Shown piece after piece: positions 22,032 through 31,243 of a stretch of 64,000 nt of DNA (its first letter is position 1; the number at the start of each line of letters is the position of its first letter). A model generated the notes under the pieces. The model had not been told where the DNA came from and made no database searches. It worked only from the letters and a program-made list of their open reading frames with translations. The stretch is from a virus, in the IMG/VR virus record IMGVR_UViG_3300030090_003995, positions 1 through 64,000 of that record; one strand, 5' to 3'. Position numbers and translations under genes: made by a program.

Positions 22032-23352
22032 GAGTGAGAAGGGAGATAAACTTCGTGAACTTGCGGAGTTAGAAGATGATAAAGAAAGAATCGAGTCTGA
22101 AATTAAATTAGCCTCTTGGTTAAGAGAGCAACCTGTTTCGGATGAATATGAAGTTGCTACTAATATGGCTAAAGCATTTAATATGAATCTTTCTCAGGTT
22201 AAAAAAGAACTTGAGGCGTTTCCTGAAGATTGTGCTTGTGAAGAACAAGATATTCCTAAATTAGTTAAGCAATTAAGAAAACATCGTCGCACTATTAAAG
22301 GTTATGATAAATTTAAATTTACTAAAGGTATTGAGAATTTAATTAATTCCTATAGTTCACATTTAGACAATTGTATTAAATCTATTTATTGGGTATCTAA
22401 ATATGAATACCCTTTAAAACAAATGACGTTTACTGAGATTGATTTAAAAAAGATTCACTCCATCAAGGACTATGATACTAGAAGTCAAGTTATAGATTCT
22501 TTGTGTAAATTTTGGGAGGCAGATTTAGAAATTAAAAATGTCGCATACTCTAAGGATTATTCTAGATTATTTAAACAAAAAAAGGCAGCAAAGAAAGAAT
22601 TTAGACGAGTACTAAAAAACATTTCACATCAGTCAGTTAGAAATAATTTATCAAATCAGGTAGATGATTTTATCAAAAAATCTGTTTGTGATTATCCTGG
22701 AATTTCCTCTAGAGAAATACATGATAGAATGCCAAGTAAACTTTACAAAGTGTCTTCTCCACAAATTATTTCTAAATCTATAAAAAAGATTGGGATAACA
22801 AATATTAACGGGGCTAACTACAAATTACCTGATGAAATTAAAAAAGATTTATATGCGTATACTGCATCATTTATTGACTCTGATGGTTATATTACAATGG
22901 ATAAAAGTTATAATCCGAGAGTGGGATTAGTGGCAACAGGTGATAGAGGAAAAGCATTTATGATTCAAATTCAAAAGGAGTTGGGCATTGGTAAATTACA
23001 TCTTGACCAAAAATCTCCTCAAGGGACTCGACCTGTTAATAGATTAAATTTTTATTCACAATCTGATGTTCATGAATTACTTACAAAGTGTAGGCCACAT
23101 TTTAGAATGAAAGGTAAAAATGCTGATTTATTATTAGAACTGATTAAGATGAAACAAGGTTTTAAGAAAGAAGAATGGTATAAGGGTCGTTGTGAAGAAA
23201 TTTTTAAGTTAATGAAGTGGGAGAATCATAAAGACCATGTTGGTTATAACTTTGCTCAATATGGTATTGACCCAACTATTGTTGCCAAATTACATGACAA
23301 TTGTAAGATGGATATTATGAACGATTTAGAATCTATTAAGAAGGATGAGTAA
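22015..23352 (+). CDS. LAGLIDADG homing-endonuclease-like protein with HTH regions
   Basis: About 445 residues. A LAGLIDADG motif, ASFIDSDGYITM (about 284-295), is followed by a typical LAGLIDADG core (PRVGLVATGDRGKAFMIQIQ, GIGKLHL, NRLNFYSQSDVHELL). The N-terminal 270 residues are helical, with likely helix-turn-helix segments (SSREIHDRMPSKLYKVSS). One LAGLIDADG motif implies a dimer. Such enzymes cut specific DNA sites. TTG 22015 sits 7 bases after GGAGGTG; GTG 22006 is the alternative. Free-standing, overlapping terL, apparently intact. Confidence 0.82.
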   Translation: MVLISKSEKGDKLRELAELEDDKERIESEIKLASWLREQPVSDEYEVATNMAKAFNMNLSQVKKELEAFPEDCACEEQDIPKLVKQLRKHRRTIKGYDKFKFTKGIENLINSYSSHLDNCIKSIYWVSKYEYPLKQMTFTEIDLKKIHSIKDYDTRSQVIDSLCKFWEADLEIKNVAYSKDYSRLFKQKKAAKKEFRRVLKNISHQSVRNNLSNQVDDFIKKSVCDYPGISSREIHDRMPSKLYKVSSPQIISKSIKKIGITNINGANYKLPDEIKKDLYAYTASFIDSDGYITMDKSYNPRVGLVATGDRGKAFMIQIQKELGIGKLHLDQKSPQGTRPVNRLNFYSQSDVHELLTKCRPHFRMKGKNADLLLELIKMKQGFKKEEWYKGRCEEIFKLMKWENHKDHVGYNFAQYGIDPTIVAKLHDNCKMDIMNDLESIKKDE

Positions 23353-23354
23353 TT

Positions 23355-23780
23355 ATGTGGTTCGACCTTCTTAAAAAAGATGATGCGTGTACTCGTAAAG
23401 TAAAAGCGAGTTATGATAAATGGCCTTCTGCGTATGCTTCAGGTGCATTAGTTCAATGTAGAAAAGTTGGAGCCGCTAATTGGGGTAAATCAAAAAAGAA
23501 AAAGAAAAAGGTTAAAAAGTGTAGTGTTTGTGAAGAACATAAACATGATGAAGTTTCTAAGGATTGGGTAAGTTGCGCTTCATGTACTGATGATAAAAAG
23601 GGAACAGAACCTTGTGGTAGAAAAGACGCATCAAAGGGTACAAAGCGTAGATGTAGACCAACTTGTTCAGCCTGTAAAGATTACAAAAGAAGAGGTGGAA
23701 AACCTAAGAGAAGAAAAGCGGGAACTTTTTCAAAAGAAAAAGATGAAGGATTACATGGATGGTTTAAAAGGAGAGGTTAA
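23355..23780 (+). CDS. DUF5872-like basic Cys-rich protein with W tag
   Basis: 141 residues. Tag form MWFDLLKKDD, then CTRKVKASYDKWPSAYASGA and CRKVGAANWG, a motif I recall from DUF5872 proteins of phages and giant viruses, then several Cys clusters (CSVCEEH, CASC, CSACKDY) in a strongly Lys/Arg-rich chain. Probably zinc- and DNA-binding; a packaged DNA-condensing role is an inference. Confidence 0.85.
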   Translation: MWFDLLKKDDACTRKVKASYDKWPSAYASGALVQCRKVGAANWGKSKKKKKKVKKCSVCEEHKHDEVSKDWVSCASCTDDKKGTEPCGRKDASKGTKRRCRPTCSACKDYKRRGGKPKRRKAGTFSKEKDEGLHGWFKRRG

Positions 23781-23782
23781 TT

Positions 23783-24052
23783 ATGGAAGAATGGTTTAAT
23801 ACTTTAAAGGCTGCTTGTACAAAGCGTACTAAAAAAACAAGTTCAGACCGTAAAGGGAAAAAATGGATGGCTTGTGTACCATCAGGTAAAAAAGGTAAAT
23901 ACAAAAAAGTTCATTGGGGTCAAGCAGGAGTTAAGGTTACAGGAGGAAGTGGGAACACTAAAAGAAAAAAATCGTTTAATGCGAGACATAAATGTAAAAC
24001 TTGTAAAAGAGGCGATTATTCAGCAAGATGTATGGCTTGTAGGGATTGGTAA
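23783..24052 (+). CDS. Basic Cys-rich protein with W tag
   Basis: 89 residues: MEEWFNTLKAACTKRTKK is a tag variant with two extra residues, and the chain ends KCKTCKRGDYSARCMACRDW, a four-Cys zinc site. Very basic, with Gly/Lys-rich middle. It shares the CT(K/R)(R/K) start and WxACVPSGKKG (in place of YASGALVQC) with the preceding gene, so the two may be distant duplicates. Confidence 0.83.
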   Translation: MEEWFNTLKAACTKRTKKTSSDRKGKKWMACVPSGKKGKYKKVHWGQAGVKVTGGSGNTKRKKSFNARHKCKTCKRGDYSARCMACRDW

Positions 24053-24054
24053 TT

Positions 24055-24222
24055 ATGTTAGGAATTGTGTTAGCATCATTAATTATTTTGGTTGCCATTT
24101 TTTGGTATAATTTTTGGGTTTCATTAAATGACCTTGTTGATGGTGTTATTGAAGTTGAGGCTGAGGAAATAACAGAAGAGTTATGGAAAAGTCATAAATT
24201 ATTAAGGAGGATTCATAAATGA
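24055..24222 (+). CDS. Small membrane protein, 55 residues
   Basis: Residues 3-22 (GIVLASLIILVAIFWYNF) form one transmembrane helix, followed by an acidic then basic cytoplasmic or lumenal tail. The stop overlaps the portal start as ATGA. Function unknown. Confidence 0.75.
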   Translation: MLGIVLASLIILVAIFWYNFWVSLNDLVDGVIEVEAEEITEELWKSHKLLRRIHK

Positions 24223-25862
24223 GTGAGAAAAGAAGATGGAGGATTGGGAACTTTTTGCGAAGAAAAACTCCTAAACCTGGAGACCGTAAAGTATTTAATT
24301 TAGGAATACAGGAAAGAGAAGCAAATTATTTAATGACAACACCTCTATTATATAACGTTGCATATAATTCAGTTATTACTCGAACCTGTATTACGCAATT
24401 GAAAAATGAAGTGTTTAGACGTGGTTATGAATGGAGAAAGAACTTTGCTCATAAATGTCAAGATTGTGGAAAACAACATGAGAAGCCAGTTGAAGAGTGT
24501 TCAGAATGTGGTTCTAGAAATTTAAAGAAACCTGACCAAAAACAATTAAAGTATGCCAAAAATATGTTTGAGGGTTATGTCAATAAGTCTAATCAAATGT
24601 TGATTGATGTTCTTAAAGAACTTGAAGACGATTTAAATATTGTCGATGATGCTTACCTTGTTCTTGTTAAAGAGTATTATTTAGATGGTAACGGTGAAAT
24701 TAAATTGCACCGTGTTAAAGAAATCTATCGTGCTGACCCAGTTACTATGGCTATTTATTCCGATGAAGTTGGAGAAAGAGGAACCAAAGGGTTTACTGCT
24801 TTGAATGATAGAAATTATATTTCAGAAAATCAATTTGAGTGTCACCCTGAAACACAAGAAATTCTTTATCCTATACATTATGTAAATAGAGTGCATGGTG
24901 AAGACCAGTTCTTTATTGAAGGTGAAGTTTTACACTTTAGTAAATATTCTCCAACAAGGATGTATGGGCAATCTCCTGTTATTACATTGTTTAATCATAT
25001 TACTACTCTTATTGCTATGGAGAACTATGTTAATCAGTCTTATACTAAAAGCCGTATGCCTAAAGGATTGCTCGCTGTTCAAACTAGAAACATTGAATCA
25101 ATGAGAACTTTTTGGCGAGCGGTTAAAGAAAAGATGGAAGAAGACCCACACTTCATTCCTGTTATGGGTATTGAAGCAGAAAATGGAAAGGGTTCAGTTG
25201 AGTGGATTAAATTTATGGATTCATTGAAAGAGATGGATTATGTTGCAGTTAAGGAAGATTTGCGAGATAGGATTGCTGCTTTCTATGGGGTTAGTAAAAT
25301 CTTTATGGCAGACAATTCATCAAGTGGTGGATTGAATAATGAAGGTATGCAAATTCTTGTTACAAATCGTGCGGTAGAAATGGCACAGAACGTTTACAAT
25401 CATTATGTCTTCCCTTGGTTTGTTGGAGAATTTGGAATTACAGATTGGAAGTTAGTATTGCCACCATCAGAAGAAGAAGATGAAATTGCAGTAATGCGAA
25501 AGCGAGAAATTGAAGTTAATATTGCCGCTTCAATTAAAAATCTTGGATTTATTGTTGATATGAATGAAGATGGTGAATTTACATTCAAGAAAGAACCACC
25601 TGCACCACCGGCAGGACAACCACAACAAGGTGATAAAGGTGATAAAGGCGGTAAAATAGAAACCGACCCTTATGCGGGAACAAATATTGATGCAAGTCAA
25701 TTAGGGCAAATGCAAGAACAAATGATGGCGGGTGGAAAAGATTCATCCGGTGGAGGCACAAGGAATAAACCCTCTATGAGCGTTGGACCTGATAAGAGAG
25801 CCACAGGCTTACCAAAAGAAGCCGGAAACCAAAATGTCGATAAAAGAACAGAAAGAAGGTGA
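24219..25862 (+). CDS. Portal protein with inserted zinc ribbon
   Basis: 547 residues: the dodecameric head vertex through which DNA passes. Typical portal sequence follows residue 110 (LKELEDDLNIVDDAYLVLVK, EVLHFSKYSPTRMYGQSP, DRIAAFYGVSKIFMADNSSS). A zinc ribbon, C80-x2-C83...C94-x2-C97, is inserted near the N-terminus. The C-terminal about 95 residues are Gly/Gln/Pro rich and probably disordered. Placed two genes after terL, as expected. The zinc ribbon is the odd part. Confidence 0.93.
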   Translation: MSEKRRWRIGNFLRRKTPKPGDRKVFNLGIQEREANYLMTTPLLYNVAYNSVITRTCITQLKNEVFRRGYEWRKNFAHKCQDCGKQHEKPVEECSECGSRNLKKPDQKQLKYAKNMFEGYVNKSNQMLIDVLKELEDDLNIVDDAYLVLVKEYYLDGNGEIKLHRVKEIYRADPVTMAIYSDEVGERGTKGFTALNDRNYISENQFECHPETQEILYPIHYVNRVHGEDQFFIEGEVLHFSKYSPTRMYGQSPVITLFNHITTLIAMENYVNQSYTKSRMPKGLLAVQTRNIESMRTFWRAVKEKMEEDPHFIPVMGIEAENGKGSVEWIKFMDSLKEMDYVAVKEDLRDRIAAFYGVSKIFMADNSSSGGLNNEGMQILVTNRAVEMAQNVYNHYVFPWFVGEFGITDWKLVLPPSEEEDEIAVMRKREIEVNIAASIKNLGFIVDMNEDGEFTFKKEPPAPPAGQPQQGDKGDKGGKIETDPYAGTNIDASQLGQMQEQMMAGGKDSSGGGTRNKPSMSVGPDKRATGLPKEAGNQNVDKRTERR

Positions 25863-25866
25863 TTAA

Positions 25867-26310
25867 ATGAGTTGGTTTGATATATTAAAAGCCCAACAAA
25901 GGTTATTTAGCGAACCCCCTTTAACAGAAGAAGAGGAAGCAGTTTTAGATGAAGGATTGGAGGAAAATCCATTCTTGAGACCAAGGGAAGGTAAAGTCTT
26001 AGCAGCGACCGAAGACCATAAAAAGCCTAAAAAATCAAAACAATTAAAACTTCCGGGTGCGCCTATTAGAACAAAAGTTCCTATATCTGAATTTAGAGAT
26101 GGTTCTAGTCCAACAGGTGATGATACAAAATTAACCGTTCAACAACAAACAAGACTGGCTCAAAAAGAACCTAGAGGGCATTTTAAAGAATTAGCCAATG
26201 AAATGACAAGATTGGCATTACGTTCTCAAAATTCTGATGGTCAAAAACAAAAGAAATTATTAGGGCGTATGAGAATGCGATTAGAAGAAGAAAATATACC
26301 GAGGGCTTAA
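25867..26310 (+). CDS. W-tag protein, 147 residues
   Basis: Tag MSWFDILKAQ, then an acidic region and a basic C-terminal helix. Immediately after portal. Unrecognised. Confidence 0.85.
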   Translation: MSWFDILKAQQRLFSEPPLTEEEEAVLDEGLEENPFLRPREGKVLAATEDHKKPKKSKQLKLPGAPIRTKVPISEFRDGSSPTGDDTKLTVQQQTRLAQKEPRGHFKELANEMTRLALRSQNSDGQKQKKLLGRMRMRLEEENIPRA

Positions 26311-26311
26311 T

Positions 26312-26530
26312 ATGACAAGTAGAGAAGATGTAGCAAAAATTCGTAGGGAACTACAAGAAACTGAGAGAGTGCTAACTTTAGCAGAACAGAAAAAAACTAT
26401 CAATAAAAATCATGCACCTGTGCAATTACCTGATAAAAAGACTCATTATAATGAGAGGACTTCATCCAATCAAATTGATTATGTTGTTCATTTGCCTAAG
26501 AAGCAAAAGCGTAGCGAAAATAAGTGGTGA
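26312..26530 (+). CDS. 72-residue hypothetical protein
   Basis: N-terminal coiled coil (DVAKIRRELQETERVLTLAE) and a polar tail. Lies between the tagged gene and the 1,126-residue protein; unknown function. Confidence 0.78.
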   Translation: MTSREDVAKIRRELQETERVLTLAEQKKTINKNHAPVQLPDKKTHYNERTSSNQIDYVVHLPKKQKRSENKW

Positions 26531-26535
26531 GTAAA

Positions 26536-29500
26536 ATGACATTACTAAAAGCCTATCTAATGAATAAGCGTGACCCGTTTACATTAGCGAAGGCTTTCCT
26601 TGATGTGCTTAAAGATGAACAAGCATGGAGAGAAGAACAATTAGGTGAGTTAGGTGCAAAATATTTCAGTGATGCGATGGAGTTTTATGAAGATGAACTT
26701 GCTGAAATCAATGGTAAGATTGTAGAAAATAATTCTAAAATTAAAGAGATTAGAACAAGACTTGCCCCTAATTATACTTTTGAAGATAAAATTGAGTATG
26801 AGGGTCCAGATGGTGAAACCTTTATTCGTAGAGAAACTAGAGGTCTTACTGATGAAGAATCTAATTTGGAGCGTTTAGAACTAGAAAGTGCTGAATCTCT
26901 TAATAATGATTATGCTGAAATAAGGGAGTCTGTCAACGGTCACTTATCTGATTTAACTACACACTATACTAATTTAACAGGTGAGGAATACGATAGAAGT
27001 GATGAAAATAAAATACGTTTGACCTTAAAGGGGTTAAAAATATTAGCAGATAGAATAGATGATTTAGGTGAAATTAAGCCACCCGATTCTATAAAACAAT
27101 TGGATGCTAATTTAGAAAATGCTAAGAAACTTTACGAAAGGTCATTAGAAGAATTAAAATCAGATTTACAGGAAAAAAATGCTCCCCAAGATATTATTAC
27201 TAATGCAACTGCTAAATTAAAACGCAAGTTTGATACAAAAATGTCTACATTAGAATCATCAAGAAGTGGTATGTCTAAGAGTTATGAATCTTTACTATCT
27301 CAAAAATATAAACTTGAACAAAGAATTATTAGAGGAAAAAAAGATTTAGAAAGAATGGGTATTGATGTAAAGGAATACGGCCCGAAATATTCAAAAGAAT
27401 CAGACTTTAAAAAACCACAGTCTAAACCTGAAACAGCGGAAGAGAAGAAGGCTAGAGAAGAAAAAGAAGAACAGGAAAATCTTGAAAGAAGAATAGATTT
27501 GAAAAAACAAGCGTTAGTCCGTTTAGCAAAAAGAGCCCTTGAATGGGAAAAACAAGGTTTTATTCCTGGCCCTAAATACAAAGCGGGAAGAAGAAAAACT
27601 ACGGGAAAATTAGATAGAGATTATGCTCGCCCAATTAAAAGTGGAAAATACAAAGGCATTACCCTTAAAGGCGATGAGGTAGAATTAGATGCAAAAATGA
27701 CTAAACTGGTAAATGATAGCAATATTGGTGTCAATGAACTTATTAGTCAGGTTAATAAACTTAATCCAAATTTAACTATTTCTCTTCCTGAAACACAAAA
27801 AACTGTTGACGTAAAGAGGGATATTAGAGGGCTTCCAATAAGAGATAAGGATGGGAATGAAATACCAGTTAAATTTGGTGAAAATAAACCATACACTCAA
27901 GAAGAAATATCTCGCGCTAAGAGTCAAGAACAGAAAGAATATATGGTGCGTATGAATAATTTAGGTATCGGTAAGGGAAAAAGAAAAGTTAAACAAACCG
28001 CTGGTAATTTAAAAAATTGGAAAGAGTGGAGAGAAGAGTTTTCAAGAGTAGTAAGTGATGAAAATCTTCAATTAATGCGCAACCAATTAAATGATTTCTT
28101 TAAAGATTTAGACCCTGAAGTTATGCGTTTATTTGATAAAGATGCACATTCCACTGACACTACTAGATTTGGTTTGGCATCAAGCAAAGAAGGTTCAGAT
28201 GGTAACATTAAATGGACTAAACATGTTAGCAGAAGAAAAACATTACAAATATTAGGTAAGATTTTTTCTGAGGCACTAAGGACTGATATTTTATCTGATA
28301 TACAAAAAGTTAATGCAGAGAAAATTCTGAATGCTATTGACGAGGAGTTAGGGATTTCTGGCGGAAAACAAATTAGAGAACAACCGGTTGCTGACCAGCA
28401 AGTTACTAATATGATGGAATTACTACAAGATTTTTATGATGAGACTCAAATTCTTTTAGAATCTGATACTGATGATGAATGGAATGAAGAACCAGTTGAA
28501 AGGTTAGAAGATTTAACTGAAGAAGTTGCACAATTATTACAGGATATGGATGAAGAAAATCCTTCACAAGAAGATTATGTTAATTTATTAATTAGATACC
28601 ATTTAATAAATGTCACAATTAGGGAATTGGGTAGAGAATTACCAAATCAAGCCTTACAAGCAAAACGTTCTTTAAGAGAATATTTAGATTCATTAGAGAA
28701 TAGATATGAAGATATGTATGGTAATATTGCTGATGATAAGTTACAATCTTTGCAACGTCTTGCTCAAGATTCAACTGATTCCGAAGAAGATAAAAGAAAA
28801 TTAGAACAAGAAATTAGAAGAACATCTACTAAAACTTCTTGGAAACCACCTAAAGGTTATCATGATAAAGATGATACTGTTAGAAGAAGAGAAAGGGTAA
28901 AATTACATAAAGCAGAATTACAGATGCATATTGATATATTTAAACGGTTATCTGAAGGTGGAGAGGTAAAGATAACTAAACCTATTAGACACCCTGACCA
29001 AACTGATAAAGAATATGCAGAAGCAAAACGTAGGTTTGAACCTAAAGTAATTTCAGGTAAAAAAATTCCTAAAAGGCAAGGTAATCAAAGACCTCTAAAA
29101 CAGTTAGCAGAAATGGTAATTCCTAAATTTAAAGTGGATATGGAAAAATCTAGACAAAAGCGATTGTATGGTAAAATTTTAACTCAAGAACGTATTGATG
29201 GTATTAGAAATAATTTGGTTGCAGAATTAGGAAGAGGTGAAGAAGTTGATATTGAGAATTTTGATAGTTTATATTCTTCAGCGGTAGATATTATAGGGCC
29301 AAAATCTTATACTGATAGATATAAACAGGTTAAGACTCTAACAGGTAAAGAATTAGAACAACTTGGTTTAGAGGATGTTAAAGAAGAGTTTTTAGCAAGA
29401 AGAGTTAGAGGTGAAGGTACTGATGACGAAGAATTTATTCCTGATTCTGAAATTAGTGATGCCGATGAATTTGATGCCGCTAATACATTAATGGACCAAG

Positions 29501-29916
29501 CAACTGCTATGGTTATGAATTACAAAGATGACGATGGTAAGATTGTTGAAATACCTGAAGATGCAGCGCCTTATTTAGAAATAGTAGAACAACGATTTAA
29601 ACAGGCTAGAGATGAGGCTTTAAAGGTTCAAGCAGAAAGTGAAGATGATGAACTTCCTAAAGAGTTCCGTTCTAAATCTGGCACAACAATTAATTTTGAT
29701 GAGTGGTTACAAAATATAGAATCGGCAAAGGCTGAAGCGCAATCTAAGAAGTTAGATGAAAGAAAATATGGTGAAGATAAAAAGGTTAAGAGAAAACCTA
29801 AGAGACCTGTTGTTAAATTACCAGAAACAAGAACAATTGATGAAGAGAGAGAAAGAGGAGAAAATTTGTTAGACCCTTCAATTCTAAGAAGACCTGAACA
29901 GGAGGAAGAAGAATGA
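26536..29916 (+). CDS. Very long coiled-coil protein, 1,126 residues
   Basis: Long helical and coiled-coil stretches, heavily charged throughout, including acidic (LESDTDDEWNEEPVERLEDL) and basic (KPRKKARE-like) blocks. No membrane segment, enzyme motif or W tag. ATG 26536 with GGTGAG upstream is preferred to GTG 26524. Its place after portal, where minor head or internal proteins are encoded, makes a head-interior or ejected protein plausible; not recognised. Confidence 0.87.
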   Translation: MTLLKAYLMNKRDPFTLAKAFLDVLKDEQAWREEQLGELGAKYFSDAMEFYEDELAEINGKIVENNSKIKEIRTRLAPNYTFEDKIEYEGPDGETFIRRETRGLTDEESNLERLELESAESLNNDYAEIRESVNGHLSDLTTHYTNLTGEEYDRSDENKIRLTLKGLKILADRIDDLGEIKPPDSIKQLDANLENAKKLYERSLEELKSDLQEKNAPQDIITNATAKLKRKFDTKMSTLESSRSGMSKSYESLLSQKYKLEQRIIRGKKDLERMGIDVKEYGPKYSKESDFKKPQSKPETAEEKKAREEKEEQENLERRIDLKKQALVRLAKRALEWEKQGFIPGPKYKAGRRKTTGKLDRDYARPIKSGKYKGITLKGDEVELDAKMTKLVNDSNIGVNELISQVNKLNPNLTISLPETQKTVDVKRDIRGLPIRDKDGNEIPVKFGENKPYTQEEISRAKSQEQKEYMVRMNNLGIGKGKRKVKQTAGNLKNWKEWREEFSRVVSDENLQLMRNQLNDFFKDLDPEVMRLFDKDAHSTDTTRFGLASSKEGSDGNIKWTKHVSRRKTLQILGKIFSEALRTDILSDIQKVNAEKILNAIDEELGISGGKQIREQPVADQQVTNMMELLQDFYDETQILLESDTDDEWNEEPVERLEDLTEEVAQLLQDMDEENPSQEDYVNLLIRYHLINVTIRELGRELPNQALQAKRSLREYLDSLENRYEDMYGNIADDKLQSLQRLAQDSTDSEEDKRKLEQEIRRTSTKTSWKPPKGYHDKDDTVRRRERVKLHKAELQMHIDIFKRLSEGGEVKITKPIRHPDQTDKEYAEAKRRFEPKVISGKKIPKRQGNQRPLKQLAEMVIPKFKVDMEKSRQKRLYGKILTQERIDGIRNNLVAELGRGEEVDIENFDSLYSSAVDIIGPKSYTDRYKQVKTLTGKELEQLGLEDVKEEFLARRVRGEGTDDEEFIPDSEISDADEFDAANTLMDQATAMVMNYKDDDGKIVEIPEDAAPYLEIVEQRFKQARDEALKVQAESEDDELPKEFRSKSGTTINFDEWLQNIESAKAEAQSKKLDERKYGEDKKVKRKPKRPVVKLPETRTIDEERERGENLLDPSILRRPEQEEEE

Positions 29917-30266
29917 GTTGGAAAAAGATATTAAAATTTCAATCTGACGGTTTAGATGAACATAATGTGGATGAACTTCTTGTTCATCCAATTGAGCGAT
30001 TAGGTTTCCGATTACAAACGAATGAGTCATATATAGTTGGTGATAATCCAGAATCAGGAGAAGCCGGATGGAATACCGGACAGTATTCTTTGGATTTTGC
30101 CCACACAACAGGAACGCGATATACTGTAAAAAGGACACATATACGTGCTACCCCCACATCTCCCCAATATTATATTTTTAGGGGTAATGAGGGAATTGTT
30201 GGTAAACCTTTCAATTATATAGAAGTAGTAGATTGGTTTGAACACGAAGCGGAGAGTTTATCATGA
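29913..30266 (+). CDS. W-tag protein, 117 residues
   Basis: Tag MSWKKILKFQ, then a compact alpha/beta domain with RYTVKRTHIRATPTSPQYYI. ATGA overlaps on both sides. Unrecognised. Confidence 0.87.
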   Translation: MSWKKILKFQSDGLDEHNVDELLVHPIERLGFRLQTNESYIVGDNPESGEAGWNTGQYSLDFAHTTGTRYTVKRTHIRATPTSPQYYIFRGNEGIVGKPFNYIEVVDWFEHEAESLS

Positions 30267-30595
30267 CGTGGTTTGAAGTAATTAAAGAAGATAGTCCGGC
30301 TTTGGCTAGTCTATCACAAAAAGAAAAAAAGAAACTCAAAAAGGTTTTGCAAGCAGCCGAACCTTCAGAATACTTTGGTCAAGACTTTACAAGAATGGGA
30401 GAATTGATTGAATTAATGAGAGAATTAGATTTGGTTAAGGGAGATAAAAAAATGCAAAAGAAAATGAAATCTATTTCTGAGCAAAATGTAGATGTTGTCG
30501 CTATGGCTGCTAAATTGCGAAAAGAATATGAAGAAATGTATAGACAACTTCGACAAATTGTATATCCTAAAAGCAAGGGGTTGAGAAAGAAATGA
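30263..30595 (+). CDS. W-tag protein, 110 residues
   Basis: Tag MTWFEVIKED; all-helical, charged. ATGA overlaps with both neighbours. Unrecognised. Confidence 0.87.
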   Translation: MTWFEVIKEDSPALASLSQKEKKKLKKVLQAAEPSEYFGQDFTRMGELIELMRELDLVKGDKKMQKKMKSISEQNVDVVAMAAKLRKEYEEMYRQLRQIVYPKSKGLRKK

Positions 30596-30855
30596 GTTGG
30601 GAAAATATAATTAAAATGAGAAGAATTATTCCTGAAGTAGAGGAAGTCATGCCCTATTATAATGGGTTAGATGAATTACTCACTATGGTTAAAAAAGATA
30701 TGGAAGAAGTTGTAAGTTTTATTATGAATGATGATTTAGAAAGGGCCGAAATTAAGTGGGATAAAATGAAAGGAGGCATTCTCGATTTAGAAGGAACCTT
30801 TACTGGAATTAAAGACGTTAATGCGTTTATTACTAGATTATTAGGTGATGCTTAA
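30592..30855 (+). CDS. W-tag protein, 87 residues
   Basis: Tag MSWENIIKMR; helical. Starts inside the previous stop and ends inside the next start (TAATG). Unrecognised. Confidence 0.86.
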   Translation: MSWENIIKMRRIIPEVEEVMPYYNGLDELLTMVKKDMEEVVSFIMNDDLERAEIKWDKMKGGILDLEGTFTGIKDVNAFITRLLGDA

Positions 30856-31001
30856 TGAGTAAAATGGATTTCGCTAAAGCGAATAAAGAACTTAGACATC
30901 ATATTATTTTAATGCTTGACCATTTTGATAATCAAGATGAAGAAGGTTGGAACAAACTACTTAAAATTGCAAGATTTGTGGTGGAGGTAGATTATAAATG
31001 A
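30855..31001 (+). CDS. 48-residue hypothetical protein
   Basis: MSKMDFAKANKELRHHIILM and a short helical remainder. Overlapping signals on both sides (TAATG, ATGA) support translation. Confidence 0.7.
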   Translation: MSKMDFAKANKELRHHIILMLDHFDNQDEEGWNKLLKIARFVVEVDYK

Positions 31002-31243
31002 GCGAAAATAAAGATGAAACGCTAGAAGTTCTGAAATTATTAGTGGATAAAATCCAAAAATTAGAAGAAACTGTCTATAACAATGACAACGTATTAATGA
31101 AAGCGGGTCTTGTAAAGGTTGATAGTCCAACACCAAGTATGGGCGGTGGAGATGGGGTTATTCCTGATTCTAAGGCTATTGCTAAGATGAGTTGGGATGA
31201 AATCAATACATTGGTTACTCGATTAGGAGGCGGAACAATATGA
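30998..31243 (+). CDS. Small protein with scaffold-like C-terminal motif
   Basis: 81 residues: N-terminal coiled coil (about 5-35), Gly/Pro linker, then AIAKMSWDEINTLVTRLGG at 60-78. This end closely matches DLAKMDWNEVHLAMARLE at the C-terminus of the prohead protease/scaffold protein (34356), and the MSW part also resembles the N-terminal tags. It may use the same capsid-binding helix as the scaffold. Confidence 0.82.
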   Translation: MSENKDETLEVLKLLVDKIQKLEETVYNNDNVLMKAGLVKVDSPTPSMGGGDGVIPDSKAIAKMSWDEINTLVTRLGGGTI

